Assembly (NCBI GenBank): GCA_004352715.1
Contig: SCFE01000106.1
Span: forward strand, 1,613,038-1,677,037
Length of the DNA stretch: 64,000 nucleotides
Origin: Hofstenia miamia
Lineage: Eukaryota > Xenacoelomorpha > Acoela
Direction: 5' to 3'
Shown: piece after piece, positions 1 to 11,016 of the stretch
How positions within the stretch are numbered: position 1 is the stretch's first letter
How the letters are laid out: every line of letters starts with the position of its first letter
Made by a program: the position numbers and the translations under genes
The notes under the pieces: generated by a model
Told to the model about the DNA's origin: nothing
The model's database searches: none
The model's input: the letters and a program-made list of their open reading frames with translations, nothing else

Positions 1-902
<902 letters not shown>

Positions 903-1516
903 ATTTGTACATCATTAAATTCAATACACGTTTTAACACCTTAGTTTTTACTCAACTTTATGCAAATAATTTGTAAAATTGTAAACTTTCTGTTATGCCA
1001 AATGGAGGCTACAACCGATTCTTGGGTACATATTTGAAATGTATCATTTAGAACAAATCTAAGTTACTACTTAAATAAAGGTACTTTGCTACTTCTAATC
1101 AATTAATATTTATAATGCATATTTCTACATCAGTATTGACTTACACCGAAAATTTGTATTCTAATAAAAATTGATATAGAATCTTACTTATTTATACAAC
1201 AAGCTAAGAAATACAATAATATTTATTATCCATCAAATTTGTTATGCACGAATATAATAGAAAGGACATAGATCTCTGTTCTGTAAAATTAAACAGACTT
1301 TTTGTAGAAATAATAAATAAAGATTTTTCCAAAGTCTGTACTATTGATGATACAGAATATAAAATTGTTTTACAAGTGCTGAACTAATTTAGAAGGGGTT
1401 TTCTATTTAGAAATTTTTCCTGATTTTCGTAATTCAACTTCATGCAAGCTTAATTTCTTTTACAAAAACATCAATAATACAGGAAATGTATCTAGGACTT
1501 AAGTATAGATAAACGT

Positions 1517-1520
<4 letters not shown>
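903..1520. other. 3' flank of the first tubulin gene, no further gene seen
   Basis: AT-rich sequence with the candidate polyadenylation signals and no coding signal. It is presumably 3' UTR followed by intergenic DNA. Confidence 0.6.
1074..1079 (+). terminator. candidate polyadenylation signal of the first beta-tubulin gene
   Basis: A canonical AATAAA lies about 170 bases after the tubulin stop codon. A second one occurs near 1312-1321. No transcript data are available to choose between them. Confidence 0.5.
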
Positions 1521-1555
<35 letters not shown>

Positions 1556-1588
1556 TATTATTATTATTATAATTATAATAATAATACG
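1519..1588. repeat. (AAT)n / (TTA)n microsatellite at a LINE insertion point
   Basis: A run of AAT triplets followed by its complement and again AAT, directly abutting the 5'-truncated end of the retrotransposon fragment that starts near 1589. The 3' end of the same fragment also ends in AAT triplets, so the element sits inside TAA-type repeats. Confidence 0.85.
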
Positions 1589-2876
1589 TGGGCGATACCA
1601 GTGTTGAGATATTCGGCAGGAATAGTTAGATGGAACCAGAATGAACTTAGGGAGCTAGACAGGGAGACAAGGAAGATACTATCAGCAGAGAGAGCATTCA
1701 ACCTGATGTAGATAGGCTGTACATGGCAAGGCATAACGGAGGAAAGGGTTGCTAAGTGTGGAGGAAACTGTAGAAGCAGAAGCACTAGGGCTAAAGGAGT
1801 ATGTAGAAGCACAACCTAGAGGATTAATACTGGAGGTCACTAAGGAGTTAAGGAAGATAAGAACTGAGAGTGAAGGAAAGAAGGTATACCAGAGTAGGAT
1901 GGAATCAGAGAGACAAACAAGGTATAGGCAGAAGGCAATGCATGGAGAATACTGGAGGACCGCAGAAATGTGTGACAGAGAAGAGAGCAACAAGTGGTTA
2001 AAGAAGGCAGGACTGAAGAGAGAAACAGAAGCACTGATAATGGCAGCACAGGAGCAAGCAATAAGAACAAACTGGGTGAAGAAGCATATAGACAGAAGAG
2101 TAGANNNNNNNNNNNNNNNNNNNNNNNNNNNNNNNNNNNNNNNNNNNNNNNNNNNNNNNNNNNNNNNNNNNNNNNNNNNNNNNNNNNNNNNNNNNNNNNN
2201 NNNNNNNNNNNNNNNNNNNNNNNNNNNNNNNNNNNNNNNNNNNNNNNNNNNNNNNNNNNNNNNNNNNNNNNNNNNNNNNNNNNNNNNNNNNNNNNNNAAG
2301 TTGGCACAGAATGAGTATAAGTTCAGGCATGACAAGGTGGGAAGAATGGTACACTGGAGCTTGAGCAGGCAGCATGGGTTAGAAGCAGGAGACAAGCGGT
2401 ATGAGCACAAGCCAAAGGGCGTCATAGAAAATGAGAAGGTTAAGATACTGTGAGACTTCAACATACATACAAACAAGGTGATAGAAGCACGGAGGCCAGA
2501 CATAGTAGTGGTATACAAAGAGAACAGATTGGGAACAGTGATAGACATAGCAGTACCAAAGGACAGAAATGTAGAAAGCAAGGAGAAAGAGAATATAGAC
2601 AAGTATAGAGAGTTGGCAGAGGAAATTCAAGAGGGTTAAGTAGTCCCGGTAGTTGTAGGAGCACTAGGAGCAGTGAGTAAGAAGCATAAATGATACCGAG
2701 AAGAGTTGGGAGTACCAAAGTGGGGAGGAGCAGTAGCACAGAAGGCAGCATTGTTAGGTACAGCAAGAGTCCTGAGGAAAGCTCTCAGACTCCCTTGGAA
2801 CTGGTGAGTTCCCCAAACTGAGAGGAATACCAGCATGAAGCTGTGAGAGTTAAGAATAATATTAATAATAATAATT
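1589..2876 (+). mobile_element. 5'-truncated, decayed non-LTR retrotransposon with restriction-like endonuclease (R4/Dong-like)
   Basis: Remnant of the C-terminal half of a retrotransposon polyprotein. In order: a post-RT segment (IVRWNQNELRELDRETRK; ARHNGG), then SVEETVEAEALGLKEY, then AGLKRETEALIMAAQEQAI before a 193-base gap (2105-2297), then KLAQNEYKFRHDKVGRMVHW. After that come RPDIVVVYKENR and TVIDIAVPKDRNVESKEKE, the PD...D...K pattern of the restriction-like endonuclease found in the R2/R4/NeSL clades, and finally GVPKWGGAVAQKAALLGTAR. Frameshifts near 1716 and 1755 and stops near 2453 and 2636 break the reading frame. The 3' end reads CAGCATGAAGCTGTGAGAG and then AAT-type triplets, shared with two other copies here. 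The reverse transcriptase core is absent, as expected for incomplete target-primed reverse transcription. Confidence 0.88.
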
Positions 2877-2959
2877 TAAGACTTGATTATCCCTACTGAG
2901 GATTTAAAAAAATAGAAAAAAAATACATTAACACCGACAAGAAGCGCTAATGCATGCAA

Positions 2960-3190
2960 GTTAGTAAGTACATGAGTTATGAATATTGAAGTAATTGGCA
3001 GTCAGATTAGTTAAAGTATGTTTGAGTTTGCGTTTGAAGGCTGGAAACTCGTCATAGAAATCGACTTGGTGAGAACAATCGAGGTCTTTTGCTGTTCTCA
3101 CAGCTCTGCTGAAATAATTGTTCTCACTACCGAATTTCTTATACTTTCTCTTGAGGTAGTTGTTGGTCGCAAAACAGAACCCTAACTAGT
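2960..3190 (-). mobile_element. C-terminal fragment of a LINE ORF2
   Basis: On the minus strand one frame reads NNYLKRKYKKFGSENNYFSR, then AVRTAKDLDCSHQVDFYDEF, then PAFKRKLKHTLTNL and a stop. The spacing and residue pattern (basic stretch, YFSRAVR, F..F+..L) are those of the extreme C-terminus of LINE reverse-transcriptase proteins. The rest of the element is missing. The match is to a general pattern, not to a named family. Confidence 0.5.
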
Positions 3191-3237
3191 ACATAATCGG
3201 ATATATTAAGATCCATTTTCTGATGTAATAATTTGTA

Positions 3238-3284
3238 GCACAGCATGAAGCTGTGCGAAGTAAGAAATAATAATAATAATAAAA
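3238..3284 (+). mobile_element. solo 3' end of the R4/Dong-like LINE
   Basis: CAGCATGAAGCTGTGCGAAG followed by TAAGAAATAATAATAATAAT matches the 3' ends of the fragments ending near 2876 (+) and 62028 (-), except that only the last ~30 bases and the AAT tail are present. It is therefore an extremely 5'-truncated insertion or a recombination remnant. Confidence 0.75.
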
Positions 3285-3315
3285 TGACTTTATTTAAAAC
3301 TTAATAACAAAAATA

Positions 3316-3960
3316 TTAAAAATTAAATGCAGAAAAACAAATATTACAGGGGCAGAAAAGAAACTTTTTACATGTATATGAATTATCATATTCAGTGCCT
3401 AAGAAGCTTAGCATATGACGCATTAATTTAACTTTAAAAATTCTAGGAGTATCAAAAACAGAGATATCTGTTTTAATGTGCAAGTAATTTGCAAGCCTTG
3501 TAACACGATTAAAATAAGATTGCCGAGTCTTTGTTTTAAGTTTTGATATTTGAAATAAAGTAATAGAACTTGATCGAAGATTATATCGCAATGGTACATA
3601 AAATAAAATGTTACGAAAGATGTCAAAATCATAAATATCATGTAATAATGCATTGAACATCTCCATATCTTTGTATTGAAACAAAAGTAATATTGAATGC
3701 AAATTTAGAGCAATAAGTTTATCATTATAATTATCCACTTAGCACATCTTCCTTGAAAATTTTCAAGACGTGAGATATCTGAAAATGATGGAAACCATAC
3801 AGGAGAAGCATACATCAAGATGGATAAAATCATAGTTTTATAAAGAGTAATTTTGGTAGATGTATTGGTGATATATGGCAAAGAACGACGTAAAAACATA
3901 AAAACACGATTGCATTTTACTATTTTGTGAGATATATGGTCAGACCAGGATAAGTTATTG
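3316..3960 (-). mobile_element. C-terminal region of a second LINE (CR1/L2-type pattern), frameshifted
   Basis: Two overlapping minus-strand frames give a continuous LINE C-terminus. The upstream one (3899-3705) contains TLYKTMILSILMYASPVWFP and SRLENFQGRCAKWI, the segment after the RT domain (typically L..SIL.Y..PVW). The downstream one (3738-3316) contains DNYNDKLIALNLHSILLLFQ, then LHDIYDFDIFRNILFYVPLR and LRSSSITLFQ. A frameshift separates them near 3720-3735. The family is different from the R4/Dong-like element and from the 2960-3190 fragment. Confidence 0.7.
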
Positions 3961-3999
3961 TTGTATAAATTGTCTTACATATTTTAGTGACTTTTATGT

Positions 4000-4537
4000 C
4001 GTGGAAGTTTTTCATGAGCAATAATTTGTGTCTAAATGTTTTATTTCCCTGGATTGATGTATTTTGAAATAATTACTTCATAGATAGTGAATTGTGACAT
4101 TGTAGGCGATTCTAAATTCTACATGTATGCAATATTATGTAAACGAGTACAGTAAATTAACATCGAAGAATATGTTATAATTGCAACTCATTCTTGGAAG
4201 ATCATTTATAATTTCTTGCATTAATATTCTTGCAAGTCTTACAAAAAACGTATGAAATGTGGTAATTTTTTGATGTTTTAAATAAAAAACTTGCATGAAC
4301 AATTTATTGAACTAGGTAGCCAAAGATTTATTAAAACTAAATTTTAAGGGTGCTCAATATATGACAATAATTTATACATTAGTTAAAATTTCCTGCAAAT
4401 TTAGTTTTCCTCAAAATAATTAAAAAATGTATGAACTTACAGAATCAAAATGTTATTAATGATGCTTAGAAATCTTTTAATCAATAAAGTATTAAAAAAT
4501 TATAACAATTGAATTATATTTAACACTCTTAAAGGTA

Positions 4538-4571
<34 letters not shown>

Positions 4572-4697
4572 NNNNNNNNNNNNNNNNNNNNNNNNNNNNN
4601 NNNNNNNNNNNNNNNNNNNNNNNNNNNNNNNNNNNNNNNNNNNNNNNNNNNNNNNNNNNNNNNNNNNNNNNNNNNNNNNNNNNNNNNNNNNNNNNNN

Positions 4698-4731
<34 letters not shown>

Positions 4732-7598
4732 GGCTTGATCCAAAACAACAAATGCCTACTTGACTTTATAATTTACCTATGATAACCAATTGACACATTA
4801 TGATTGAATTAAGTAAAAGACAGTCTTTATAATTTCAATTATATTCAATTCCATGAATTGTGAAAAAGCAGTTTAAGAACTCTAATGAAAATTTAAAACC
4901 ATCAATAAATGTAAATAGAATGTAATGCCCAACATTCATTATTTTGTTTTAGAAATGTATTTTATGCTTTATAAGAAATGCTATTATGTTAAACAAAATA
5001 GTTAGTTGTGTTTCACTACACAGTATTGGCTTCGATCATAGACATTGTAATTATAATTAGTAATTAGCAATTTGCATTATTATGTACTATTTTTGGTTTA
5101 GAAGTAATTACCACATTCATGTTTATTTGTGAATGTTATAATTACAAAATAAATGATTTTTATAAATACCACTTGTATTTGAACATCGAGTTATGCTAAA
5201 ACCTCAGTGTTTTAGGTATAGCATAAAGTGAGACAAATGCAAGATAAAATTTTACTTTTGTACCAATAGTTACAGGGACCATTTTTTTTAAATTTAAAAA
5301 TGCTATGAAATTTTCTCCACATAATTTCAATTGGCTGATGTTATTTGAGGAAGTACAGGTATGATACAACACTCCTAATTCCTACTACCAAAATTGTTAT
5401 GATAATAAATTGTTCTTACTACATTGACTAAAAGTACTTTTGCTTAAAAACAGTAACGTTTAATCCACTGTTAAGTATACAATTTCAATGCATATATTAG
5501 ATAGTATACACTTAAGGAACTAGGATTCTTCGAAACCACTCAGTCCCATAAAGCTAGGACTAATATTTCAGAAAGAATCGGAGTAGAAAGGGGCTGGGAA
5601 CATAAGTATGGCCACGAATTTCCCATATTATTCCTCATCATTTTGAACAAAATAGATGCTATGCCGTGAAACCAATGGAAATATGGACCAGAAAATTTCA
5701 TGACACAGGGACCAATTGTAACGGCACTAAATGAGACTGATATCAATATAATTCAACCAGGAAAATTAAATTAGAATATATTAAAAACATTAAAGTTCTA
5801 TAATGCTGTTAAAATAACAAAAAATGATATTCAAACAAGTATTCTGATACTCTAATTGTAAATGATTATAAATTTCTGACACAACTAACTTGCATTTGAC
5901 ATACTGAGATCTATCTTCATGAGAAATTAAGAATTACGCAAATGATTTCAAAGCATTGCCACACAAAAAATTACTGGCTTGGAGATTTACTGGTCAATGA
6001 TTTGACTTCTCGATGCTCTTCCGCTTACTTTCAAGAGCGGAGCGCGCATGTCCTTCTCCCGATTAGCAATTTGTAATAAGATTTATTGGTTTTATCTAAT
6101 ATTAGGTAATATTGGTACGCATTGCCTAGGTGATTAAGGCGGAATTGGGTGATTACGAGGGTTTGTGAAATTTTTTGCGGCTGCTAAGTATTTCAACCAT
6201 TCGTCAAATGTTTACTTCGTAGCGTTTGTTTCATATGAAAATATTTTCGGTGCACCCGTATTTCCTCAAGGTAGACTCCATAAACCTAGAGCTGGGCGCC
6301 AGCCGGCTGAGCCGTCGCCGCTGACATATTTTAGATCAGCCAGCCACCGGAAAATTTAGTCGGCTGAGCCTATTAATAACTAAAACGAAATGTGTCATAA
6401 AAAGAAGCAGCATTTAATGTCTTTGATGTGGTAGCGACTTTTAGAAATTGATTAGGTTATGTCGTATTAATCAAATTGCCTGTAAACGTATGATGATGAA
6501 CCTTTTTTCAGATAGATAGTTTCATAATACTGGTTGCATCATATATACGGTTTTTACAGGGCTCTAGGCCTTTTAAAGTTTCCATATGGAATATTATACA
6601 GTCTAATCTAGTTCTATAGATGTCGCTCAGCCGGCTGGGCATCAAACATTGCGTTCAATTTTTCCTAAATTTTAAAAAAGGTTCCCTTTTGGGTCATAGC
6701 TTCGACATCAGTCTCAGTGGCGTCCAGTAATTCATTTAATTCCTTTTGTTCAGATTCGTCGTCAGAAGTTCCCGCTTTAGTCAAATTGACTCGGAGGAGA
6801 CTGTCTGGTAATGTTTGTGAATTTACAAGTAGAAACTATGTGAGTCGACTGTTCTCCTGTTGGAGGTTCTTTAGCCATTGAGTATCAGACTGATAAACAT
6901 CTGACCTGTGCTGCGCTTCCTGTTAAATTGATTTAACATTTCGTTGCAGGCTAAGTTCACTTTCGCACAATTTTACGACATGTGTGAGGTCTCATAAATC
7001 CCTGGGGTTTCGACACGCAGAGTAGAGCCAAATAACTGAGGAGAACTGTGGAAAGGAGGAGGTAGCATCTCACGAAGTGCTTTCAGATCAGGTTTCGATT
7101 AAATACAGCGGAAACTGGAGGCCCATTTGTGCTACAAGATAGCAGACATTTGAAATCCCAACAAAAGGGTACACGGCAAGTCGAAGAAATGCATAGTAAT
7201 GCAAAAAAATGTGGTTTCTAATTATATGGAAACGCTGGATGGAAAAGCGTGTTTATGACAGTCTAAACGCTTTTTAGCTGTACCAAGAGGCTACGAGAGC
7301 TCAAATCGCAAAAGAACTTATAGCGAGCTCGGAGCACAACACTGTCCTCTCACGTATCACATCGGAGTTACCATGATGAATTGATAAATATAGAGGGGTC
7401 TGATTAACCCTATTCCGGGTCTCGATCTTTTGTCGAAGTTGTTATTCCCGGACTCATTTCTGATCCCTACTTCTAAATAAATGTAATACTGAAGCTGCTC
7501 AGAATGTCAAGTAACTATTAATACCTTATTTAGGTAACATAGCACCCAGCCTCTTGCCGACCTAAAACGGTTATTCTTCTCTGTCAACTTCAGAGGAG
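4000..7598. other. intergenic DNA, no gene recognised
   Basis: Low-complexity AT-rich sequence with many stops in all frames. It contains a (TA)n microsatellite with an internal gap (4543-4728). Near 6285-6650 there are short GC-rich palindromic segments built on CAGCCGGCTGAGC, with one at each side (around 6300 and 6630). This could be a decayed inverted-repeat transposon, but I could not find matching target duplications. Confidence 0.5.
4543..4728. repeat. (TA)n microsatellite with 126-base gap
   Basis: Alternating TA on both sides of the N-run at 4572-4697. The assembler evidently stopped inside the repeat. Confidence 0.9.
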
Positions 7599-7606
7599 AT
7601 TACATC

Positions 7607-7850
7607 CAGTAGCGTACCCAGGGGAGGGGGACATGGTGGAATGTCCCCCCGTCAGGTTTCCAAATTTAATTTTGACTGGATAAATCAAAAAATTTTTCGT
7701 AAAAAATTGAAAAATCTAAAATCTAGGATCATGAAATGCATTTTTTAGGGTCTATTTTCTCAATATTTTCAAAAATTTTCGCAGGGCTTCGCCTTGCATT
7801 AGGGAATAACAATGATGTCCCCCCGTCAGAAAATCGTGGGTACGCCCCTG
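7607..7850. mobile_element. hAT-type MITE, family 1 copy 1, with perfect 8-bp target duplication
   Basis: The element begins CAGTAGCGTACCCAGGGG and ends GTGGGTACGCCCCTG, an inverted repeat. ATTACATC occurs immediately before (7599-7606) and after (7851-7858), an 8-bp target-site duplication as expected for the hAT superfamily. At 244 bp it has no coding capacity. The interior shares GACATGGTGGAATGTCCCC and other segments with copies at 42861 and 52054. Confidence 0.93.
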
Positions 7851-7858
7851 ATTACATC

Positions 7859-8964
7859 GCCTATCTCTGTAATTGTCAAAATAAACTTATTCCACTCGAA
7901 TGTAAAAATATAGTGTAATAAATACTCTAGTAACAAGGAAAGTGCATTTGCTAATAAAATTATCAAATTATTGCACAAGTTATGAAGGAAAGGCAAAGTC
8001 ATTATCTTATCTACTAAAAAATCAAAATACACTAGTTTTATTCAGCCTTGGACCAAATTCAGTATGAGGTTCATGATCCTCTACCAAAAAGTCCTCACTG
8101 CACCCTCAAGCTTTACTTAATTATTCTCATGTCGAAAAGAACATTAAAAGCAAAATGGCATTAGAAACTCTTTGTTTTTTAGGTTTCACAATCAAATTTC
8201 TTTAATAAGCAAAATTGCCACATGTTGTATTAGTAGGAATATAGTAATTTATCATCATCAGTAATTTTCATTGAGTCAGTTCTGCGATGATGAAAAATCT
8301 AGCACAATATTAGGTACATGGTTTGGTTAAAATTAAGGTTAGGAAACAGTTTGTCTAAATTTAGGGGTTAAGGTTAGCGTAGGGCTAGGACTAGGGCTAG
8401 AGCTTGAGGTTAGGGTTTGTGCTTTAACTATTATTGATAAATTAGCAAATTTTACAATTGTTTAGGTGAGGGCTAAGCAGAAGTACTAAAGAATATGGTT
8501 TCTTCTGTAAAATGACATTTAAATTCGTGATTATGGTCCCAAAATTGACTAAAATCAATGACAAGAATTGTAACCAAAGTTTTATGTCACACTGTGTTAT
8601 AATAGAAACCATAATAAATTGTAAAAAAATATCTTGGCAGTTTAGGTTTAAAACATTTAATTTTAATGATGATATGTCACTATTAAGTAGTTCTTCCACT
8701 CTCACCGAAACCACATTAAATACTGGACAGTTAATTCCGCAGGGTGAGCATCTGGTAGTTGAAGATCAATGAGCATGCGCTGCCAAATGCAAAACACAGC
8801 ATTTCTCCAATGACTGATAGAGTATGCATTATGCTTAACTTTCAATTAAAAAAACAAAAAGCGGTGCAATCTCAAATCTGAGCATTCTTTCTAAATTGCA
8901 ACGCTTCGTGATTCTTTACACAGTGTTAAGAATAATAGTGTACATTGTACATGTTTGAGTGCAT
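7859..8964. other. intergenic DNA with a degenerate TTAGGG-like stretch
   Basis: No supported gene. At 8329-8420 the sequence repeatedly reads variants of GGTTAG, AGGGCTAG and TTAGGG, resembling a decayed interstitial telomere-like repeat. Small open frames around 8442-8772 on both strands overlap each other and have no recognisable domain. Confidence 0.5.
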
Positions 8965-9391
8965 TTTTAGCTCTTATCAAGACGTCTGTCAACATTATGT
9001 TGACATTATGCATTTTTTTATTTCAACAGCTTTATGGTGTTGATATGTTTTTCATGAGTATTCTCCGCATGAACCCTTTCTTCATAATATTGTAGGTGAA
9101 TCAAGATAATGCAGATGGTGTTCTATATAGTTTTACGCTTTTGGTTTGAATACCAGTAATAATTTTTAGCGAATGCGTATTTTTCTTATTATTATTGCAC
9201 CAACAAATATTAAATAAGATATTTACTAAATTTATTAAAATAAATATTTCTATCTAAAGAGAATATAATTTTCAAAGACCCTTTTTTTAAATGTTCTGTT
9301 GATTTAAATAGGTAATATATTGATGGAACAAAATGTTGACAGAAGTCCGACAACGTGTGTTGTTGCAGACGTCCTGATAAAGGGCTAAAAG
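8965..9391. mobile_element. short terminal-inverted-repeat element
   Basis: The left end reads TTTTAGCTCTTATCAAGACG and continues TCTGTCAAC. The right end, reverse-complemented, reads TTTTAGCCCTTTATCAGGAC and continues GTCTGCAAC. That is about 28 bases of imperfect inverted repeat enclosing about 370 bases with no open frame. The superfamily is unclear and I see no convincing target duplication. Confidence 0.6.
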
Positions 9392-9597
9392 TAAAATTAC
9401 CTTATCTATTCATAACAAAAGAGAGACATTCAATTGAGGGTGTTTAAAATAATGATAGAATATCCCACGATTACGAAAGCTAGCTTGCTATAAAGTTGTT
9501 GCCACATTCATAGATCATATGAAAAACATGCAATACTCTCTTTCGATTTTTTTCCTAAACGTTTATAACTAAATCTGAAAATGAGCATTAATTGGCG

Positions 9598-9603
9598 TTT
9601 ATT
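9598..9603 (-). terminator. candidate polyadenylation signal of the ADAM-like gene
   Basis: AATAAA on the minus strand about 185 bases beyond the stop codon of the ADAM-like open frame. Confidence 0.45.
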
Positions 9604-9786
9604 TCAGTAATTAATAATGATGAATGCTACATTTATACATCTGGATAAAATTCTATACTTGGTTCAATCATTTCTCATACAACAATACAACAAAGTGTTT
9701 GCATAAGCAAATATTTTCAAAGTCATTGGTTAAAATTGGGTAAGATGATGGATTCAATAGTCATTGGTGGAACAGCTTCGTCAAGA

Positions 9787-11016
9787 TTACAATGGAGTTC
9801 GGATGCACTTTTGCGAAATGCAGTATTTGTTATCTCCACATTTGGTACCATCACTTACAAGAAAAGGAGTTCCGTCGATTTTTTTGCCAACAATACAGTC
9901 ATCTAGATTCTCCCTGCAGTGTAATATTCCACATAATAAGTCATCTTCTGTACATTTTATGTATTTGTGATTTTCAAAACCACAATTTCCAAGCAGGTTA
10001 CCCTTGAAATTGTTTCTATAACAATGATATAATGCTGATCTGTATCGCCAATTCTTAAGATCCTGGCATTGAAAATCTCTAACAACACACTTGCCTTTGT
10101 AACACATTGAATCATTATTATGACAAAATTTACCATTTGGTTCGAGGGTGGCCTTAGGGCAAGCTGAACTATTTCCTGTGCATACTTCATTATTTAGAAT
10201 ACATTCAGAGGATTTCTGACATAGTGTGCCTTTCTCTATGTATTTACAAGTTTTTCTATCACAGCATTTGCCATTCTCTTGAGGATCAACATCGCATTCT
10301 TCATTAATTTCTATGATTCCATTCCCGCAATGACTAATTAATTTTGAAGGACGATTGCTGAGACACCAATCATATTCACTGAGGTAGTTATACATGTCCT
10401 TCTGAGAACATAGAGACCAACAGTCTTCAAAACTATCTTCTCCATTATGCGACATAATGCAATTGTCTTTGTCGCACCCAGGAGGACCGTTATCATTACT
10501 AATATTAAATACATACGCAATTTCATGTGCAATAAATTGTGGTAAATCGGATTTCATGAAGTTATATACTACCCCATTAGCCAATTCATTTTGACAAATT
10601 CTTTCTGATCCTGATACAGAGCAAAAAAACGCGTTGGAATTATTTGTAAACAAATGAATAACATCATGAGCTATTGAAAAATTGTAATTTTTAATCCATT
10701 GTTGAAACTGAATTAATGTCTTCGTTACATCAATTGTAAAATTATTTTCATTAAACGTCGAATAAATTATATCAACCAAAACTAACTTTATTTTGAATGG
10801 ATTGTATAAAATCTTACTGGCCAATGAAACTTTTTCTAATAAATCAAACTTAATTAATTCTTTATCATTTGAAAAATGCTTCATTATGGTTTGATCAATT
10901 ACTACTGCGTACTCAATATACAATGGTTTTTCAAATTTGGGTAGTGAACCAAAAGAAACATACCCAGAGCAAAGTTGGAGAATGCATATTAACCATATAG
11001 GTTTTCTATCTTTCAT
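9787..11016 (-). CDS. secreted ADAM/reprolysin-like protein with degenerate zinc site
   Basis: Uninterrupted 409-aa frame with no visible intron. Residues 1 to about 22 form a signal peptide (basic start, then PIWLICILQLCSGYV). Residues about 32-225 fit the M12B (ADAM/reprolysin) metalloprotease fold: YIEYAVVID start, HDVIHLFT core strand, GSERICQ, HEIAYVFNISND at 164-175, and a CIMSH Met-turn at 186-190. Residues 230-310 are disintegrin-like (CGNGIIEINEECD onward) and 311-409 match the ADAM cysteine-rich region (YHCYRNN, CGFENHKYIKC, VSDGTKCGDNKYC). Active family members have HExxHxxGxxH. Here only the first His and the Glu remain, with Tyr, Asn and Asn at the second His, Gly and third His positions, so I infer it is not a protease. 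It also lacks the inhibitory propeptide, an EGF module and a transmembrane helix. It may act as an adhesive or decoy secreted protein; the family is clear, the role is not. Confidence 0.88.
   Translation of the reverse strand: MKDRKPIWLICILQLCSGYVSFGSLPKFEKPLYIEYAVVIDQTIMKHFSNDKELIKFDLLEKVSLASKILYNPFKIKLVLVDIIYSTFNENNFTIDVTKTLIQFQQWIKNYNFSIAHDVIHLFTNNSNAFFCSVSGSERICQNELANGVVYNFMKSDLPQFIAHEIAYVFNISNDNGPPGCDKDNCIMSHNGEDSFEDCWSLCSQKDMYNYLSEYDWCLSNRPSKLISHCGNGIIEINEECDVDPQENGKCCDRKTCKYIEKGTLCQKSSECILNNEVCTGNSSACPKATLEPNGKFCHNNDSMCYKGKCVVRDFQCQDLKNWRYRSALYHCYRNNFKGNLLGNCGFENHKYIKCTEDDLLCGILHCRENLDDCIVGKKIDGTPFLVSDGTKCGDNKYCISQKCIRTPL

Noticed and set aside
4492-4743. Tyr-Ile repeat protein
   Set aside because: Translation of a TA microsatellite with a gap; the same applies near 35602-35893 and 49922-50107.
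6165-6359. 64-codon frame as a gene
   Set aside because: Runs through a palindromic GC-rich repeat segment and has no recognisable product.
8442-8772. Opposing 86- and 90-codon frames as small genes
   Set aside because: Overlapping frames on both strands in AT-rich sequence with no domain or splice context.
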